From: JBBIND01 sp037444075
Lineage (GTDB): Bacteria; Acidobacteriota; Terriglobia; Bryobacterales; Bryobacteraceae
NCBI GenBank assembly: GCA_037444075.1
Contig: JBBIND010000012.1
Span: forward strand, 8,334 to 72,333
Direction: 5' to 3'
Length of the DNA stretch: 64,000 nucleotides
In this document: piece by piece, positions 17,057 to 27,000 of the stretch
Numbering within the stretch: position 1 is the first letter of the stretch
Layout: the number at the start of each line of letters is the position of its first letter
The notes under the pieces: generated by a model
What the model was told of the DNA's origin: nothing
What the model saw: the letters and a program-made list of their open reading frames with translations, nothing else
Databases searched by the model: none
Made by a program: the position numbers and the translations under genes

Positions 17057-18436
17057 ATGGCCCCGGTCATCATCGTGGGCGGCGGCATTTCCGGCCTCTC
17101 GGCGGCGTACGATCTTACCCGGGCAGGCGTCGCTACAAGGCTGATTGAGCGGCAGCCGCATCTGGGAGGCGTCATCACCACCGAGACCGTGGAAGGCTGT
17201 CTTATCGAGGGTGGTCCGGACAGTTTTCTGGCGGCCAAGCCCTGGGCCTTGGAGTTGATCAAGGAACTCGGCCTGGGCGGCGACGTCATCGGATCGAACG
17301 ACCATCTACGGTCCACATTCCTGTACAAAGGCGGCCGCCTGGTGCCGCTTCCGGATGGGCTGATGTTGATGGTCCCCACGAAGATACTGCCGTTGGTGAC
17401 CACCCGGTTGCTGAGCTGGCCGACCAAAATCAGCATGGGCCTGGAGTGGTTTCGCCGGCCGTCGGGGAAGGCGCTGCCGGACCGATCGGTGGCCGAGTTC
17501 ATCCGGGACCACTACGGACAAGAGGCGGTGGATTACCTGGCCGAACCGCTGCTCTCCGGAGTCTATGGCGGCAATCCGGAGCGGCTCAGCATCAACAGCG
17601 TCCTGACGCGCTTTGTGGAACTGGAGTCGGCCTACGGCAGCCTTACCAAGGGAGTGCTGGCCGAACGGCGCCGCGCGGCCGGGAAAGGCGCCGGAACAGC
17701 TCCTCTGTTCCGAACGCTAAAGGGCGGCCTTGGGCAATTGGTGGAAGCTCTGGAGAACGTCATCAGCGGAAAGCTGGAAGTCCTGACGGGAGCTGCAGAG
17801 GCTGTCGAGCCGCAAGCGGACGGATTTCGCGTGCGGCTGGGCGGGGAATGGCTGCCGGCCTCTCAAGTGATTCTGGCCTGTCCCGCGGGGCAAGCCGCGG
17901 CCCTGCTCCGGACTACGGACAACGAACTGGCGGCGCAGCTCGAGGCCATCCCTTACAGCTCTTCAATGACCGTGGCGCTGGGATACCGGCGCGCCGAATT
18001 CCGGCACCGGTTGAACGGCTTCGGTTTCCTGGTTCCTCGTAAGGAGCGGCGCCGCCTGATCGCCTGCACCTGGGTAGGCACCAAGTTTTCCCACCGCGTG
18101 CCGGATTCCCACGTCCTGTTGCGGTGCTTCCTGGGCGGCGCGGATGATGCCGCCGTCCTCAGTGAATCTGACGAAGCTGTGCTGAACTCCGTGCGCGAAG
18201 AGCTGTCCAGGATCATGGGCGTGAGCGAGGAGCCTTGCTTTACCCGCATCTCTCGCTGGCCTTCCTCGATGGCGCAATACACGGTGGGCCACGCCGAACG
18301 CCTGGGGAAAATCCGACAGTGCCTTGATGCTTACCCCGGCTTGCACCTGGCAGGCAATGGTTACACGGGCATCGGCGTGCCGGATTGCGTGCGCATGGGC
18401 CGTGAGGCTGCGCGCAAGATCATCGCCGCCGTGTAA
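17057..18436 (+). CDS. hemY: Protoporphyrinogen/coproporphyrinogen oxidase, HemY (HemG) type
   Basis: A 459-aa flavoprotein with an N-terminal dinucleotide-binding motif (VIIVGGGISGLSAAYDL), the family segment GVITTETVEGCLIEGGPDSF, GGLGQLVEALENV in the middle and HLAGNGYTGIGVPDC at the C-terminus, which closes the FAD site. It oxidises the porphyrinogen ring using oxygen. It starts immediately after the hemH stop. Order hemE-hemH-hemY is a common block. Whether the substrate is proto- or coproporphyrinogen cannot be decided here. Confidence 0.93.
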   Translation: MAPVIIVGGGISGLSAAYDLTRAGVATRLIERQPHLGGVITTETVEGCLIEGGPDSFLAAKPWALELIKELGLGGDVIGSNDHLRSTFLYKGGRLVPLPDGLMLMVPTKILPLVTTRLLSWPTKISMGLEWFRRPSGKALPDRSVAEFIRDHYGQEAVDYLAEPLLSGVYGGNPERLSINSVLTRFVELESAYGSLTKGVLAERRRAAGKGAGTAPLFRTLKGGLGQLVEALENVISGKLEVLTGAAEAVEPQADGFRVRLGGEWLPASQVILACPAGQAAALLRTTDNELAAQLEAIPYSSSMTVALGYRRAEFRHRLNGFGFLVPRKERRRLIACTWVGTKFSHRVPDSHVLLRCFLGGADDAAVLSESDEAVLNSVREELSRIMGVSEEPCFTRISRWPSSMAQYTVGHAERLGKIRQCLDAYPGLHLAGNGYTGIGVPDCVRMGREAARKIIAAV

Positions 18437-18446
18437 GGGACAGCCC

Positions 18447-19016
18447 TCAATCCCCGATCATGACCCGCACACCGGACGGCTTCACTTCGATTCGATCCAC
18501 CCGGTGATCGAGTTCAAACGGCTCACCGATCTTCACCTCCGGGTAACGCGGCACAACAAAGTTCTCGATCAGGAATTCAAGCGCCGCCCCGCTCATGCGT
18601 ATCCCTGAAACCTCCACGCGCTCCACGTCGACTTGCGCCTCTCCCCGGCCGGACTTGACCCGGACCGTCCCTTCCACCTTTCGCTCGCCTTCCAACAGCC
18701 GCGCGATCAACCAGCTTACGGGTTTACCCTGCCCCCGCCGCAGCTTCAGGAAGTCTACATAGGCGGAACCGGTCACGCGGCTCTCGCCAAGTACAAAATG
18801 GGGATCGCGCACGCCTTCCGGGATGTGGTTGCGGACTTCCGCCCGCGCATACGCGTTAATTTCCCGCACGCTGAATGAAACCATAGAGCGCGCGGGAGCT
18901 TTGTCTTCCCGAATCAGGGCGAGTTTGGCGCGGGCGGAAGCGTGCTCGCTCCCCGTGCCGGCGAGCCAGACGGCTGCGGCGACTAAGCCCGTAATTACAC
19001 GATGGGGTACAGTCAC
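18447..19016 (-). CDS. Secreted protein of unknown function
   Basis: A 189-aa protein with a signal-peptide-like start (VITGLVAAAVWLAGTGSEH). The rest is soluble, beta-rich in appearance, with repeated valine-alternating strands (VEGTVRVKSGRGEAQVDVERVEVSG) and a final VDRIEVKPSGVRVMIGD. I do not recognise a named family. It lies six bases downstream of the threonine dehydratase gene on the same strand and converges on hemY. Confidence 0.6.
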   Translation of the reverse strand: MTVPHRVITGLVAAAVWLAGTGSEHASARAKLALIREDKAPARSMVSFSVREINAYARAEVRNHIPEGVRDPHFVLGESRVTGSAYVDFLKLRRGQGKPVSWLIARLLEGERKVEGTVRVKSGRGEAQVDVERVEVSGIRMSGAALEFLIENFVVPRYPEVKIGEPFELDHRVDRIEVKPSGVRVMIGD

Positions 19017-19022
19017 CAGGAT

Positions 19023-19970
19023 TTAGAGTTCAGCCAGAACCTCCAGATCCATATTACCGCCCGAAAGAATGATGCCGGCGGTTTGGATTCCCGATGGCAG
19101 TTTGCCGCTCAACGCTGCCGCCGCCGCCACAGCGCCGCTCGGCTCGGCCAGGATCTTGAGCCTGGTGAGCAGGAACTTCACAGCGTCCCGTATTTCTTCT
19201 TCGCTCACCAGCACCACCCGCTCCACCAGCTCCTGAATTATCGGGAAGGTGATCTCGCCCGGGCTCGGCGAGCGCAAGCCGTCGGCGATGGTGGCTGGAG
19301 CGGCTATGTTGACTCGATGGCCGGCGCGCAGAGACAGCCAGGTGTCATTGCCCAATTCCGGCTCGACTCCAATCACGCGAATGCCCGGGCGCATAGCGTG
19401 TGCCGCTACGGCGCACCCCGATATCAACCCGCCGCCCCCGATGCACACCACCAGAGCATCGAGGCCGGGCGCTTCCTCCAGCAGTTCCAACGCCGCGGTT
19501 CCCTGTCCGGCGATGATCCGGGGGTGATCAAAAGGGGGCACGAGGACGGCCCCTGTCTCTTCGGCTATCCGGCGTCCTATCTCTTCGCGCTTGTCCTTCA
19601 GCCGGTCGTAGATGATGATGTTGGCTCCCTGCGCACGGGTGGCTTCCATTTTGGAGCGGGGCGCGTCATCCGGCATGACCAGCGTAGCCGCGGCGCCCAC
19701 GTGGCGCGCGGCGATGGCCACCGCTTGCGCGTGGTTGCCGGAGGAGAAGGCTACCACGCCCCTGGACAGGTCCTGCGCAGGCATGGACAGGATGAAGTTG
19801 GAAGCACCGCGGATTTTGAAGGCGCCCCCGCGCTGAAAGTTCTCGCACTTGAGCAGAGCTTGCAGTCTTGAAGCGTTGTCAAAGCTCCGCGAACTCAGCA
19901 CGGGTGTGCGGCGCGCCAAGGGCCGGATTCTGGCGGCTGCCTGGCGGATGTCCTCGATTTGCACGGTCAT
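19023..19970 (-). CDS. Threonine/serine dehydratase (PLP-dependent, fold type II)
   Basis: A 315-aa protein with the PLP lysine in GGAFKIRGASNFIL near residue 53, the serine/asparagine loop SSGNHAQAVAIAA, the tetraglycine phosphate loop VCIGGGGLISG, and EPSGAVAAAA near the C-terminus. It deaminates threonine to 2-oxobutanoate. The ACT regulatory domain of biosynthetic IlvA is absent, so it looks like the short catabolic form, or a serine racemase-like relative. The start is an ATG in a divergent gap with the zinc-ribbon gene. Confidence 0.88.
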   Translation of the reverse strand: MTVQIEDIRQAAARIRPLARRTPVLSSRSFDNASRLQALLKCENFQRGGAFKIRGASNFILSMPAQDLSRGVVAFSSGNHAQAVAIAARHVGAAATLVMPDDAPRSKMEATRAQGANIIIYDRLKDKREEIGRRIAEETGAVLVPPFDHPRIIAGQGTAALELLEEAPGLDALVVCIGGGGLISGCAVAAHAMRPGIRVIGVEPELGNDTWLSLRAGHRVNIAAPATIADGLRSPSPGEITFPIIQELVERVVLVSEEEIRDAVKFLLTRLKILAEPSGAVAAAAALSGKLPSGIQTAGIILSGGNMDLEVLAEL

Positions 19971-20062
19971 GTCGATTCAGCAGGATAACTCAGAACCGTA
20001 TCATAACCCGCCCGGAGACGGTCAGACTTGCCAAGCTACGCTTGCTAAGGGAAACTGAAGCT

Positions 20063-20716
20063 GTGCCAGAGTTTTGTACCTGTGGCGCGCAACTGCCTCC
20101 CGATGCGCGCTTCTGCCATAAATGCGGTAAGCCTCAATATGAACTGCCGGCGCCGGAAGAAGAACCTGAGGAACAGCCCGTCGTCCCCGAGCCGGTCACG
20201 CGCGCGGCGGAACCGCCTGCCCACATCCCGCTAGAGATCGGATTTCACAACCGCGTAGCCGTGCGGACCGGGATTCTGGCCGCGGCGCTTTCCGGCTTGC
20301 TCATTTCCATGCCGATGCCGGCATTTTTCGGCATGCTGTGGATTATCATCCTGCTGGTGGCCTCGGGCTTCTTCGCTGTCTATCTTTACGGCCGCCGCAC
20401 CGGGGATGAACTTACCGTGCGCAGCGGCGCTCACCTGGGCTGGATGACGGGCATTTTCGGCTTTGCGATTGTGACCGTCTTCTTCACGATCAACATGATC
20501 CTCATTTCGAGGCGCGGAGGCTTGGGGGCGTTCTATCGCGAGCAGTTCAGCGACCGCCTCGACGAAGCCGGCGTTGAGCAGGTCCTGCAACTGTTCCAAA
20601 GCCCTGCCGGAGTCGGCGGCATCGTCCTCGTGACGCTCATTTTCCTGTTCCTGGTCTTCACTTTGCTGCCCACCTTGGGCGGCGCGTTGGGAGCCCGCAT
20701 CCTCTCGAAGGACTAG
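20063..20716 (+). CDS. Zinc-ribbon membrane protein of unknown function
   Basis: A 217-aa protein starting with GTG. The N-terminus holds a zinc ribbon (FCTCGAQLPPDARFCHKCGK), then a Pro/Glu-rich linker, then four hydrophobic segments: TGILAAALSGLLISMPMP, FGMLWIIILLVASGFFAVYL, GIFGFAIVTVFFTINMIL and GGIVLVTLIFLFLVFTLLP. The zinc ribbon is likely cytosolic. The frame is open upstream to 19868, but only the part from 20063 looks like this protein type. Its last four bases overlap the end of the convergent transporter gene. Confidence 0.7.
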   Translation: MPEFCTCGAQLPPDARFCHKCGKPQYELPAPEEEPEEQPVVPEPVTRAAEPPAHIPLEIGFHNRVAVRTGILAAALSGLLISMPMPAFFGMLWIIILLVASGFFAVYLYGRRTGDELTVRSGAHLGWMTGIFGFAIVTVFFTINMILISRRGGLGAFYREQFSDRLDEAGVEQVLQLFQSPAGVGGIVLVTLIFLFLVFTLLPTLGGALGARILSKD

Positions 20717-21624
20717 TTGGCCGGGCGAGCCGGTGGCGGGCTGTGCCGTTTCACTAGCGCTACCCCAAAGAAGATAATCAACAGCGCCAGCGACTCGCTC
20801 TGGCCGAACGGCTCGCGATACACCAGCCAGCCTAGTATGGCTGCCACGACCGGGTTGACGTAGTTGTGCAGGGAAACCAGTGCTACAGGCAGGCGCTGAA
20901 GCGCGTAGATGTAGGCGCTGTAGCCCACGATGGAACCGAACAGCACGAGGTACAGAAGCGCTCCCACTCCCCTCGTGCTCCAGTTGACGGGCCCCTCGGG
21001 AATCAGCAAAGCAGGGGGCAGGAAAGCCAACCCCGCCGCCAGTTGCTGCACCGCGCCGCTCACGATGGCGTTGGCGCGCTTGGACAGGCGCCGTTGTCCG
21101 ATGGAGCCAAAACTCCAGCAGGCGCTCCCCAGTTGAAGCACCAGAAACCCTCTCCAGACGTCCCCCTGCAAGCCCCGTCCCCAGATGTCGGGCGCGACCA
21201 GCAGGGCAGCTCCGCCGAAACCCACCAACATGCCTCTCACTACGGGCCAGCGGAGGCGTTCGCCTCCCGGCAGGGCAGCCTCGATGCCAACCATCCAGAA
21301 CGGAGACACAGTCACGAACAAGGCCGCCAGGCTGCTCGGAATCCAGAGTTCGGCGTAGGTCAGACACCCGTTGCCACCGCCCAGAATCACCACGCCATAC
21401 AACCCCGTCCACAGCCATTCCCGGCCACGCGGCATGGACATACCGCTCAGCCAGGCGACGATGAGAAGCAATGCGCCGGAGAGTAGGAACCGGGTGCTGA
21501 CCAGCGTGAGCGGCGGAAATGTCTCCAACGCCATCCTGATCCCCAGATAAGTGGTGCCCCAGAACAGACAGAGCGCGCTGAGGGCGGCATACGCCCAGAA
21601 GTGTGGATGGCCTCGCAATTCCAC
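20713..21624 (-). CDS. EamA family (drug/metabolite) transporter
   Basis: A 303-aa protein with about ten hydrophobic helices and two internally similar halves, the EamA pattern: FWAYAALSALCLFWGTTYLG at the first helix and VALVSLHNYVNPVVAAILGW in the second half, which is the usual P-V-x-A-x-x-xG signature. Members move metabolites or amino-acid-related compounds across the inner membrane. The substrate is unknown. It is divergent from the PfkB-like kinase gene. Confidence 0.86.
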   Translation of the reverse strand: MELRGHPHFWAYAALSALCLFWGTTYLGIRMALETFPPLTLVSTRFLLSGALLLIVAWLSGMSMPRGREWLWTGLYGVVILGGGNGCLTYAELWIPSSLAALFVTVSPFWMVGIEAALPGGERLRWPVVRGMLVGFGGAALLVAPDIWGRGLQGDVWRGFLVLQLGSACWSFGSIGQRRLSKRANAIVSGAVQQLAAGLAFLPPALLIPEGPVNWSTRGVGALLYLVLFGSIVGYSAYIYALQRLPVALVSLHNYVNPVVAAILGWLVYREPFGQSESLALLIIFFGVALVKRHSPPPARPAN

Positions 21625-21671
21625 AGGTTAACAGACGTCCCGCCGAGCGACCCGAGCGTGGCTCGGTTAGA

Positions 21672-22610
21672 ATGGAAAGCTTGATTATCACCCTCACTGC
21701 GAACCCCGCGATTGACGTCAATTTTACCGTCGACCGGTTGGTGTTCGACGATCGCGCATACATCCAGGCAACAGCGGAGTCAGCCGGGGGCCGCGGCGTC
21801 AACGCGGCCTGCGTGCTCCACTCGTTCGGCGCCAAACTGCTGGCTGTGGCAACCTCCGGCGGGGCTTCCGGCGAGCAGTTCGAGCAACTGCTGTGCGGCT
21901 GCGGCTTCCCCGTGGAGGTCGTGCGCATCAGCCAGGAAATCCGGCGCAACTTCACCATCAGCGACCGCCAGGGCTTGTCGGTGAAGCTCAACGAAAAGGG
22001 ACCTCGCCTGAAGGAGGATGAAGTCGAACGCCTGCGGTCGGCAGTGCTCAAAAAGTTAACCGGCGCCTCCTGGCTGCTGCTCTGCGGCAGCCTGCCGCCG
22101 GGAGTGCCGGACGATTTCTACCAGCAACTGATCCACGAAGCGCGCAGGCAGGGCGTGCGAACCCTCGTGGATGCCGATGGAGATGCCCTGCGGCTCGCTC
22201 TGGAGGCAGGGCCCAGCGTCGTGGCGCCGAACGAGCAGGAGGCGGAACGCCTGCTCAACCGTGCCCTGGTGATGCCCGCTCATTTTCGCGAGGCAGCCCA
22301 GCGCATCCAGGCTCTGGGCGCCGAAGCTGTGATCCTTTCCCTTGGCAGCCGGGGGGCCGTCTGCGTTTACGACAGCGTTACGGCGGACATCCTGGCGCCG
22401 CGCGTGGATTCCGTCTGCCCGATCGGCGCCGGCGACGCCTTGAACGCCGCCTTTGTCTGGGCCATGAGCCGCAACGAGGACTTTCTGGACGCCGCGCGCT
22501 GGGGGGTGGCGGCGGGAACCGCCTCCGCCTGCCTGCCGGGGCTGCAATTTGCTGACCTGGCGCAGACCGAGGAAGTCTATTCCCAGGTCGAGGCGAGAAT
22601 CATCCGCTAG
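21672..22610 (+). CDS. PfkB family hexose kinase (1-phosphofructokinase/tagatose-6-phosphate kinase-like)
   Basis: A 312-aa protein beginning MESLIITLTANPAIDVNF, with the substrate motif AGGRGVNAACVLHSFGA, LLLCGSLPPGVPDDFY and the ATP/catalytic signature GAGDALNAAFVWA near residue 255. N-P-A-(I/L)-D at the start and G-S-L-P-P-G in the middle place it with FruK/LacC enzymes acting on phosphorylated ketohexoses. The upstream frame to 21603 overlaps the divergent transporter gene and is unlikely to be translated. Confidence 0.88.
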   Translation: MESLIITLTANPAIDVNFTVDRLVFDDRAYIQATAESAGGRGVNAACVLHSFGAKLLAVATSGGASGEQFEQLLCGCGFPVEVVRISQEIRRNFTISDRQGLSVKLNEKGPRLKEDEVERLRSAVLKKLTGASWLLLCGSLPPGVPDDFYQQLIHEARRQGVRTLVDADGDALRLALEAGPSVVAPNEQEAERLLNRALVMPAHFREAAQRIQALGAEAVILSLGSRGAVCVYDSVTADILAPRVDSVCPIGAGDALNAAFVWAMSRNEDFLDAARWGVAAGTASACLPGLQFADLAQTEEVYSQVEARIIR

Positions 22611-22831
22611 CGGCGCCGCTTCCAGAAAAGATCCGAACGGTTGAGCCAGAACAGGATCAACACGCAAAAGACCGCGAGCAGCGCCGCAAATGTGGCTGCT
22701 GTGCCCGCGACGAGGTAGTCAGCAGCGCGGAGCGGCGGCGGCATCACGCGCATCATGACGACCGCCACAGCCGCAAAGACAACGACAGCCGTTAAGACCG
22801 GGACCAGGACTCGGAATACGCGATCAGCCAC
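22607..22831 (-). CDS. Small two-helix membrane protein
   Basis: A 74-aa protein with two hydrophobic spans, FRVLVPVLTAVVVFAAVAVV and TAATFAALLAVFCVLILFWL, and a basic C-terminus (WKRRR). No family is recognised. It converges with the kinase gene and overlaps its stop by four bases. Its regular membrane-helix pattern supports a real gene, but with low certainty. Confidence 0.5.
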   Translation of the reverse strand: MADRVFRVLVPVLTAVVVFAAVAVVMMRVMPPPLRAADYLVAGTAATFAALLAVFCVLILFWLNRSDLFWKRRR

Positions 22832-22878
22832 ACATTCGATTGTAGACGGGTTGAGGCGCCCGGTTGCGCCCTGTGCGC

Positions 22879-23952
22879 TCAGTCGTATTTTTCGTGCAGG
22901 ATTCGCCGCCGGTCAAAGCCCATGCCCTTCAGCATGGAACGGACGTCGTTCACCATAGCTTTCAGCCCGCAGATGTAGATGTCCGCGTCCCGGCGTGCTC
23001 CGAGCAACTGGGGCAGGTGTTTCTGCACATGCCCTTGCAGCCCTCTCCACTCGGGTGAAGGCCGGCTCAGGGTCGGCAGAAAGCGGAAATTGCGGTGGCG
23101 GGCGGCAAGCCGTTCGAACTCTTCCCCGTAAAGCAGGCTTGTTTCGTGCCGCGTACCGAACAGGAGGGTGTAGCTGCGGCTGTCATCCCGCGGGAGCCGG
23201 GCGAGGAGCATGGAGCGTATGGGCGCTATGCCCGTCCCGGTGGCAACAAACAACGAGTCCGCTGGCCCAGGACGCAGCTTGAAATCGCCCAAAGGCCCCT
23301 GCATCTGGACGGTGTCCCCCGGCCTCATGCGAAACAGGTGGGGAGTAAATGCGCCCTCCACGACGAGATTCGCGCATAGTTCGAACTGGTTGCCGTCCGG
23401 CGGTGAGCAGATGGAGTAGGCGCGTGTAATGGCGCGCCCGCCGACGTCGTCCGTGAAAGAAACAAACTGCCCGGGCACGAAGTCCAGCCGATCCAACTCC
23501 GGCGCTTCGAAAACAAAATGCCGGACCGCCGGAGCGATATCGCGAATCTCCAACAGGACGACTTTGGCGCCGGGTTGGCTCGCAGCCCTCACGCTATCTC
23601 TGGCGCGGTCCAAGAGAACCTCTCCCAAGCCAGGGTGGCCGTCGAGCGGTGCAGTTAGATGAATCTCGACATTATGGTAGATGCGCGAGAGACGCTCAAC
23701 GATGCGGGGAAGGTCCGCGCCCACATGCGTGCCCAGCGTCAGGAAGTACGGGATGACGACTATGCGGGAAGCTCCTCGGGTGATCAGACTTGATACCGCG
23801 GCTTCGAGATCCGGAGAGGCGAGGTCGAGGAAGGCAGCTTCTACAAGGCCGTATCCGCCGCTCAGCGCAAGGTCCCGGGCGGCGTCGCGCACCGCCTGAT
23901 TGGCTCCTTCCAGACGGGAACCGTGCGCGAATACGATGAACGCTGTTTTCAG
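22879..23952 (-). CDS. CbiX-type chelatase fused to a ferredoxin/flavodoxin reductase-like module, apparent CTG start
   Basis: The first ~115 residues match CbiX/SirB chelatases: LKTAFIVFAHGSRLEGANQ with the catalytic His in AHGS, and a second His in YFLTLGTHVGADLP. From about residue 125 it becomes an FAD/NAD(P) reductase: FVPGQFVSFTDDVGG, RAYSICSP (FAD site), ATGTGIAPIRSMLLARL (NAD(P) site) and CGLKAMVNDV. No 2Fe-2S domain is present. No ATG, GTG or TTG is available before the first His; the aligned start codon is CTG at 23952. The first usual start, GTG 23892, would remove the catalytic His. Chelation of Co or Fe plus electron transfer in one chain is unusual. Confidence 0.75.
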   Translation of the reverse strand: MKTAFIVFAHGSRLEGANQAVRDAARDLALSGGYGLVEAAFLDLASPDLEAAVSSLITRGASRIVVIPYFLTLGTHVGADLPRIVERLSRIYHNVEIHLTAPLDGHPGLGEVLLDRARDSVRAASQPGAKVVLLEIRDIAPAVRHFVFEAPELDRLDFVPGQFVSFTDDVGGRAITRAYSICSPPDGNQFELCANLVVEGAFTPHLFRMRPGDTVQMQGPLGDFKLRPGPADSLFVATGTGIAPIRSMLLARLPRDDSRSYTLLFGTRHETSLLYGEEFERLAARHRNFRFLPTLSRPSPEWRGLQGHVQKHLPQLLGARRDADIYICGLKAMVNDVRSMLKGMGFDRRRILHEKYD

Positions 23953-23954
23953 AG

Positions 23955-23993
23955 CGGGCCCCCGCCTTTCAGTGTGGCACAGGCGGGGGCCCG
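23955..23993 (-). terminator. 13-base perfect hairpin between the TonB receptor and the CbiX fusion
   Basis: The arms 23955-23967 and 23981-23993 are exact inverted repeats of 13 bases, very GC-rich, with a 13-base loop. The hairpin begins seven bases after the receptor stop codon and ends two bases before the CTG start of the next gene. There is no T-run. It may terminate receptor transcripts or shield the start of the chelatase fusion. Confidence 0.65.
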
Positions 23994-24000
23994 TGCTGAG

Positions 24001-27000
24001 CTAAAAGATCAACTTCATTACGGCTACGAAGTCCCGCGGCTGATTGCGCTGCGCCGGATTCAACTGGCCGAAGCGCGGATCAGTGACGCTGGTGCTGATA
24101 AGCCGTCCGAAGTGCGTATAGTCAAACGCGTTGTGGGCATCCAGGCGAATCTGCCAGCGGAGCCGCTCAGCGATGGGGAATTCCTTATAGGCTGAAATTT
24201 CCCAGCTCTGAAGGAAGTCGCTGCGGACGTCCGGAAACCGCGTGGGGAAGTCGCGCAGGGTGAAGGGAGCCGGAGCGCGATTCGGGAACAACGTGGTGTC
24301 GAACCACTTGTCGAAGAACGGGTCGAACTTCACGCCGCCGCCCTTGCGAGCATTCTCGTCACGTTGTTTGCTGGTCAACTGGGCGCTCCTCGCCGCCAGA
24401 GGTCCGGCGTTCGGGAAGGCGAAAGGCGCCCCGCTCCGGATCATCCACTGCGCGCTAAGATTCCACCCGCCGATGAACCCGTTGACAACCCGATTGGCAT
24501 CGCTAAGCCAAGGCTTGCCTTTGCCGAAGGGTAGTTCGTAGCTGGAGGCAATCGAGAACGTGTGCGGGATGTCCCACTCGCTGAGCCGCCGCTCGAGGCC
24601 GGTCTGGTTCAGGTCAGACAGGACGACGTCCTGCGCGTTCAGCAGAGAGACTTCCTCGAGGGTCTTGGCGAGCGTATAGGACAACTGCATCGCCAACCCG
24701 CCCGAGAAACGCCGCGTGGCCTTCATCTGGAGCGAGTCGTAGCGTTGCGACCCGACGGCGACGTTGCTGATGTTGACCTGGCTGAAATGCGGGTAGGCCA
24801 CGAGCAACTGCTGGCGCGGGATGGTGGCTCCATTGAAGGCTGAACCGGGGAGCAGGCCCCTCATGGGGTTCGGCTGGGCTGCCGTGAAGTAGGCCGACCG
24901 ATCGGCCACCGGGATGCTGTTGAGGGTGTCCGCGGGTATGAAGTTCAAGCCCACGCCCACCGGAAGCTTGCGCGTGATGTTGCCGACATAGGAGGCATCT
25001 GCCAGCCAGCCGCCTGGCAAACTCCGCTGGAACCCGAATGAGAACTGGTGCGTGCTGGGCAGCGCCCGTTCCAGGTATTGGGCGCTCACAGCGAGTCCCA
25101 GGTTGGTAGCCAAGCCCTGCGAACTCCCGATGGGGAGCAGCAGGCCGGTCGGGAACAACTGAGTGGGGAAGGGATCGGACAAGCTGACGGCGGGCGTCAG
25201 CCGGCCGTCGGTGCTGTCCACCAGGTCCGAGCGGCGGCTGAAGCCCGTATCCGGACCATTGGCGTTCTGTCCGAGATAGTTCAGCCCGTAGCCCGCGCGC
25301 AGCACCCACTTGTCGGCGAATTGCCAGGCGATGCCGGCGCGCGGCTGCCAATTGTTGAGGTCCCGATCAAACGCCAGCCGCTCGACGCCGCTGGTCCCGG
25401 CGAAAAGCAGGCCGCCGCGCAGGTTCAAACCTTGCACCTGCGACGCCAACGGGCTCGGCTGGCCGAAAGCGAATCCGCGGACCTGCCGGTTGTAGCGCTC
25501 GCGTATGGGCGACTCGAAATCCCAGCGCAAGCCCAGATTCAAGGTGATCCGTGGCGTCACCTTCCAGTCGTCCTGGACGAAGATCGCATAGTAAGGGTTG
25601 CGGTAAGCGGGATCCATGTTGCGATCCACAAAGCCACTGGTGGGGTGCCCCAGCAGGAAGGTAGCGAACTCGTTGCCGGAAAGGGCATCGGCGCGCAGCG
25701 GGTCTGCCTGGCTCCAATTGCGGCCGAACGAGTAGTTGCCGCTCGCCGAAGCCGGCCGGATGTTGTTGGTCTGGTACAGCCTCAGTTCGAGGCCGGTCTT
25801 GATGGAGTGACGGCCCCGGATGACGTTGAGGTTGGGCTGTGCGCTGTAGGTATCGCTGGTTTCATAGCCGCTGGTCTGCGTGGCGCCGAGCGGACTGTAG
25901 TTGTGTCCTGTCAGGTTGAAGCGCGGGAATTGCAGGGCGGTGAACTGGCGCACCAGCGCATCCGGGAAGCCCAATTGGCGCGGATCGTAGTTCCGGCCGA
26001 AGGTATTGCCGCTGAAACCCTCGTACCTCGCCAAGCCGCCGCGCAAATTGAACACGGCGCTCGGGCTGATGGTATACGTCCAGTCCGCGCCCCAGTTGCG
26101 CGAGACGCGCGTGGAAGGATGCTCGCTGCTGGGCTCAGCCGCGTTCGTTCCCCATTGTATACGCGCCCAGTTGGACCACGGCGTCTGCCCGTAGCGCCAG
26201 CTGATCCGGCTGTTCTGCGTGATGTGTACGTCCATCTTGCCAAGCCACTGGTCATAGCCATTGCGCGAACTGTTGACGAACAGGTAGTTGTTCTGCTGGT
26301 CCAGGTTCTCACTCGGGCGATTGGGCGCAGGATAGAAGGACGCGGCGCGGGAGGCCACCTGGTTGATACGGTTCTGGGGGATTCGATTGCCGGCGAACGG
26401 CGTCCGTACGAACGCCCCGGCGGCGTTGCGGGTGGTGCTCATGGGGTCGTAGATGGTGATCTGCCGGTTGGCGTTGTCCACCGTTTGAGAGAAGTCACCG
26501 GACCGCTGAGGCGCCGTCGGAACGCTCCAGAGTTGGGTTTGGGGATTCCGCTCGCGGAGCGCTTCCAGGGAGAGCATGAAGAACACGCGGTTGCGTCCGT
26601 CCAGCAGCTTGGGGATATAGACCGGACCATCCACGGTGAAACCGAACGTGTTGTTGCGGAAGGGCGGCCGCTTCACGCCCGCTGCGTTTCTGGAATAGCC
26701 GTTGGCGCCGATTTTGTCGTTCTTCAAGAACTCAAACAACTGGCCGTGCAGAGTGTTCGTGCCGGTACGCAAGCTGATCGACGTTACGCCGCCCCCGATG
26801 CGGCCGAACTGGGCGTCGTAGGAGTTCGTCAGCACGTTGACTTCCTCGATCGCGTTCAACGCCGGCGCGAACGTGGCGCTGCGGCTGGAACGTGTGGTCG
26901 CCACCCCGTCCAGGAGCGTCTCATTCTCTCCGCTGCGCCCGCCGTTGATGGAAACGGCGTTGATGTTGCCGAACGCATATAACTCAAAGGAGCCCCAGTA

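Noticed and set aside
20231..22051. Minus-strand frame of 606 codons spanning three genes
   Set aside because: It crosses the zinc-ribbon gene, the transporter and the kinase; the true transporter frame lies in another phase with clear helices.
25048..26982. Long open frame (644 codons) on the plus strand opposite the TonB receptor
   Set aside because: It is antisense to a clearly coding receptor gene, has no recognisable domain and is Arg/Ala/Val-rich, as expected from the complement of a GC-rich gene.
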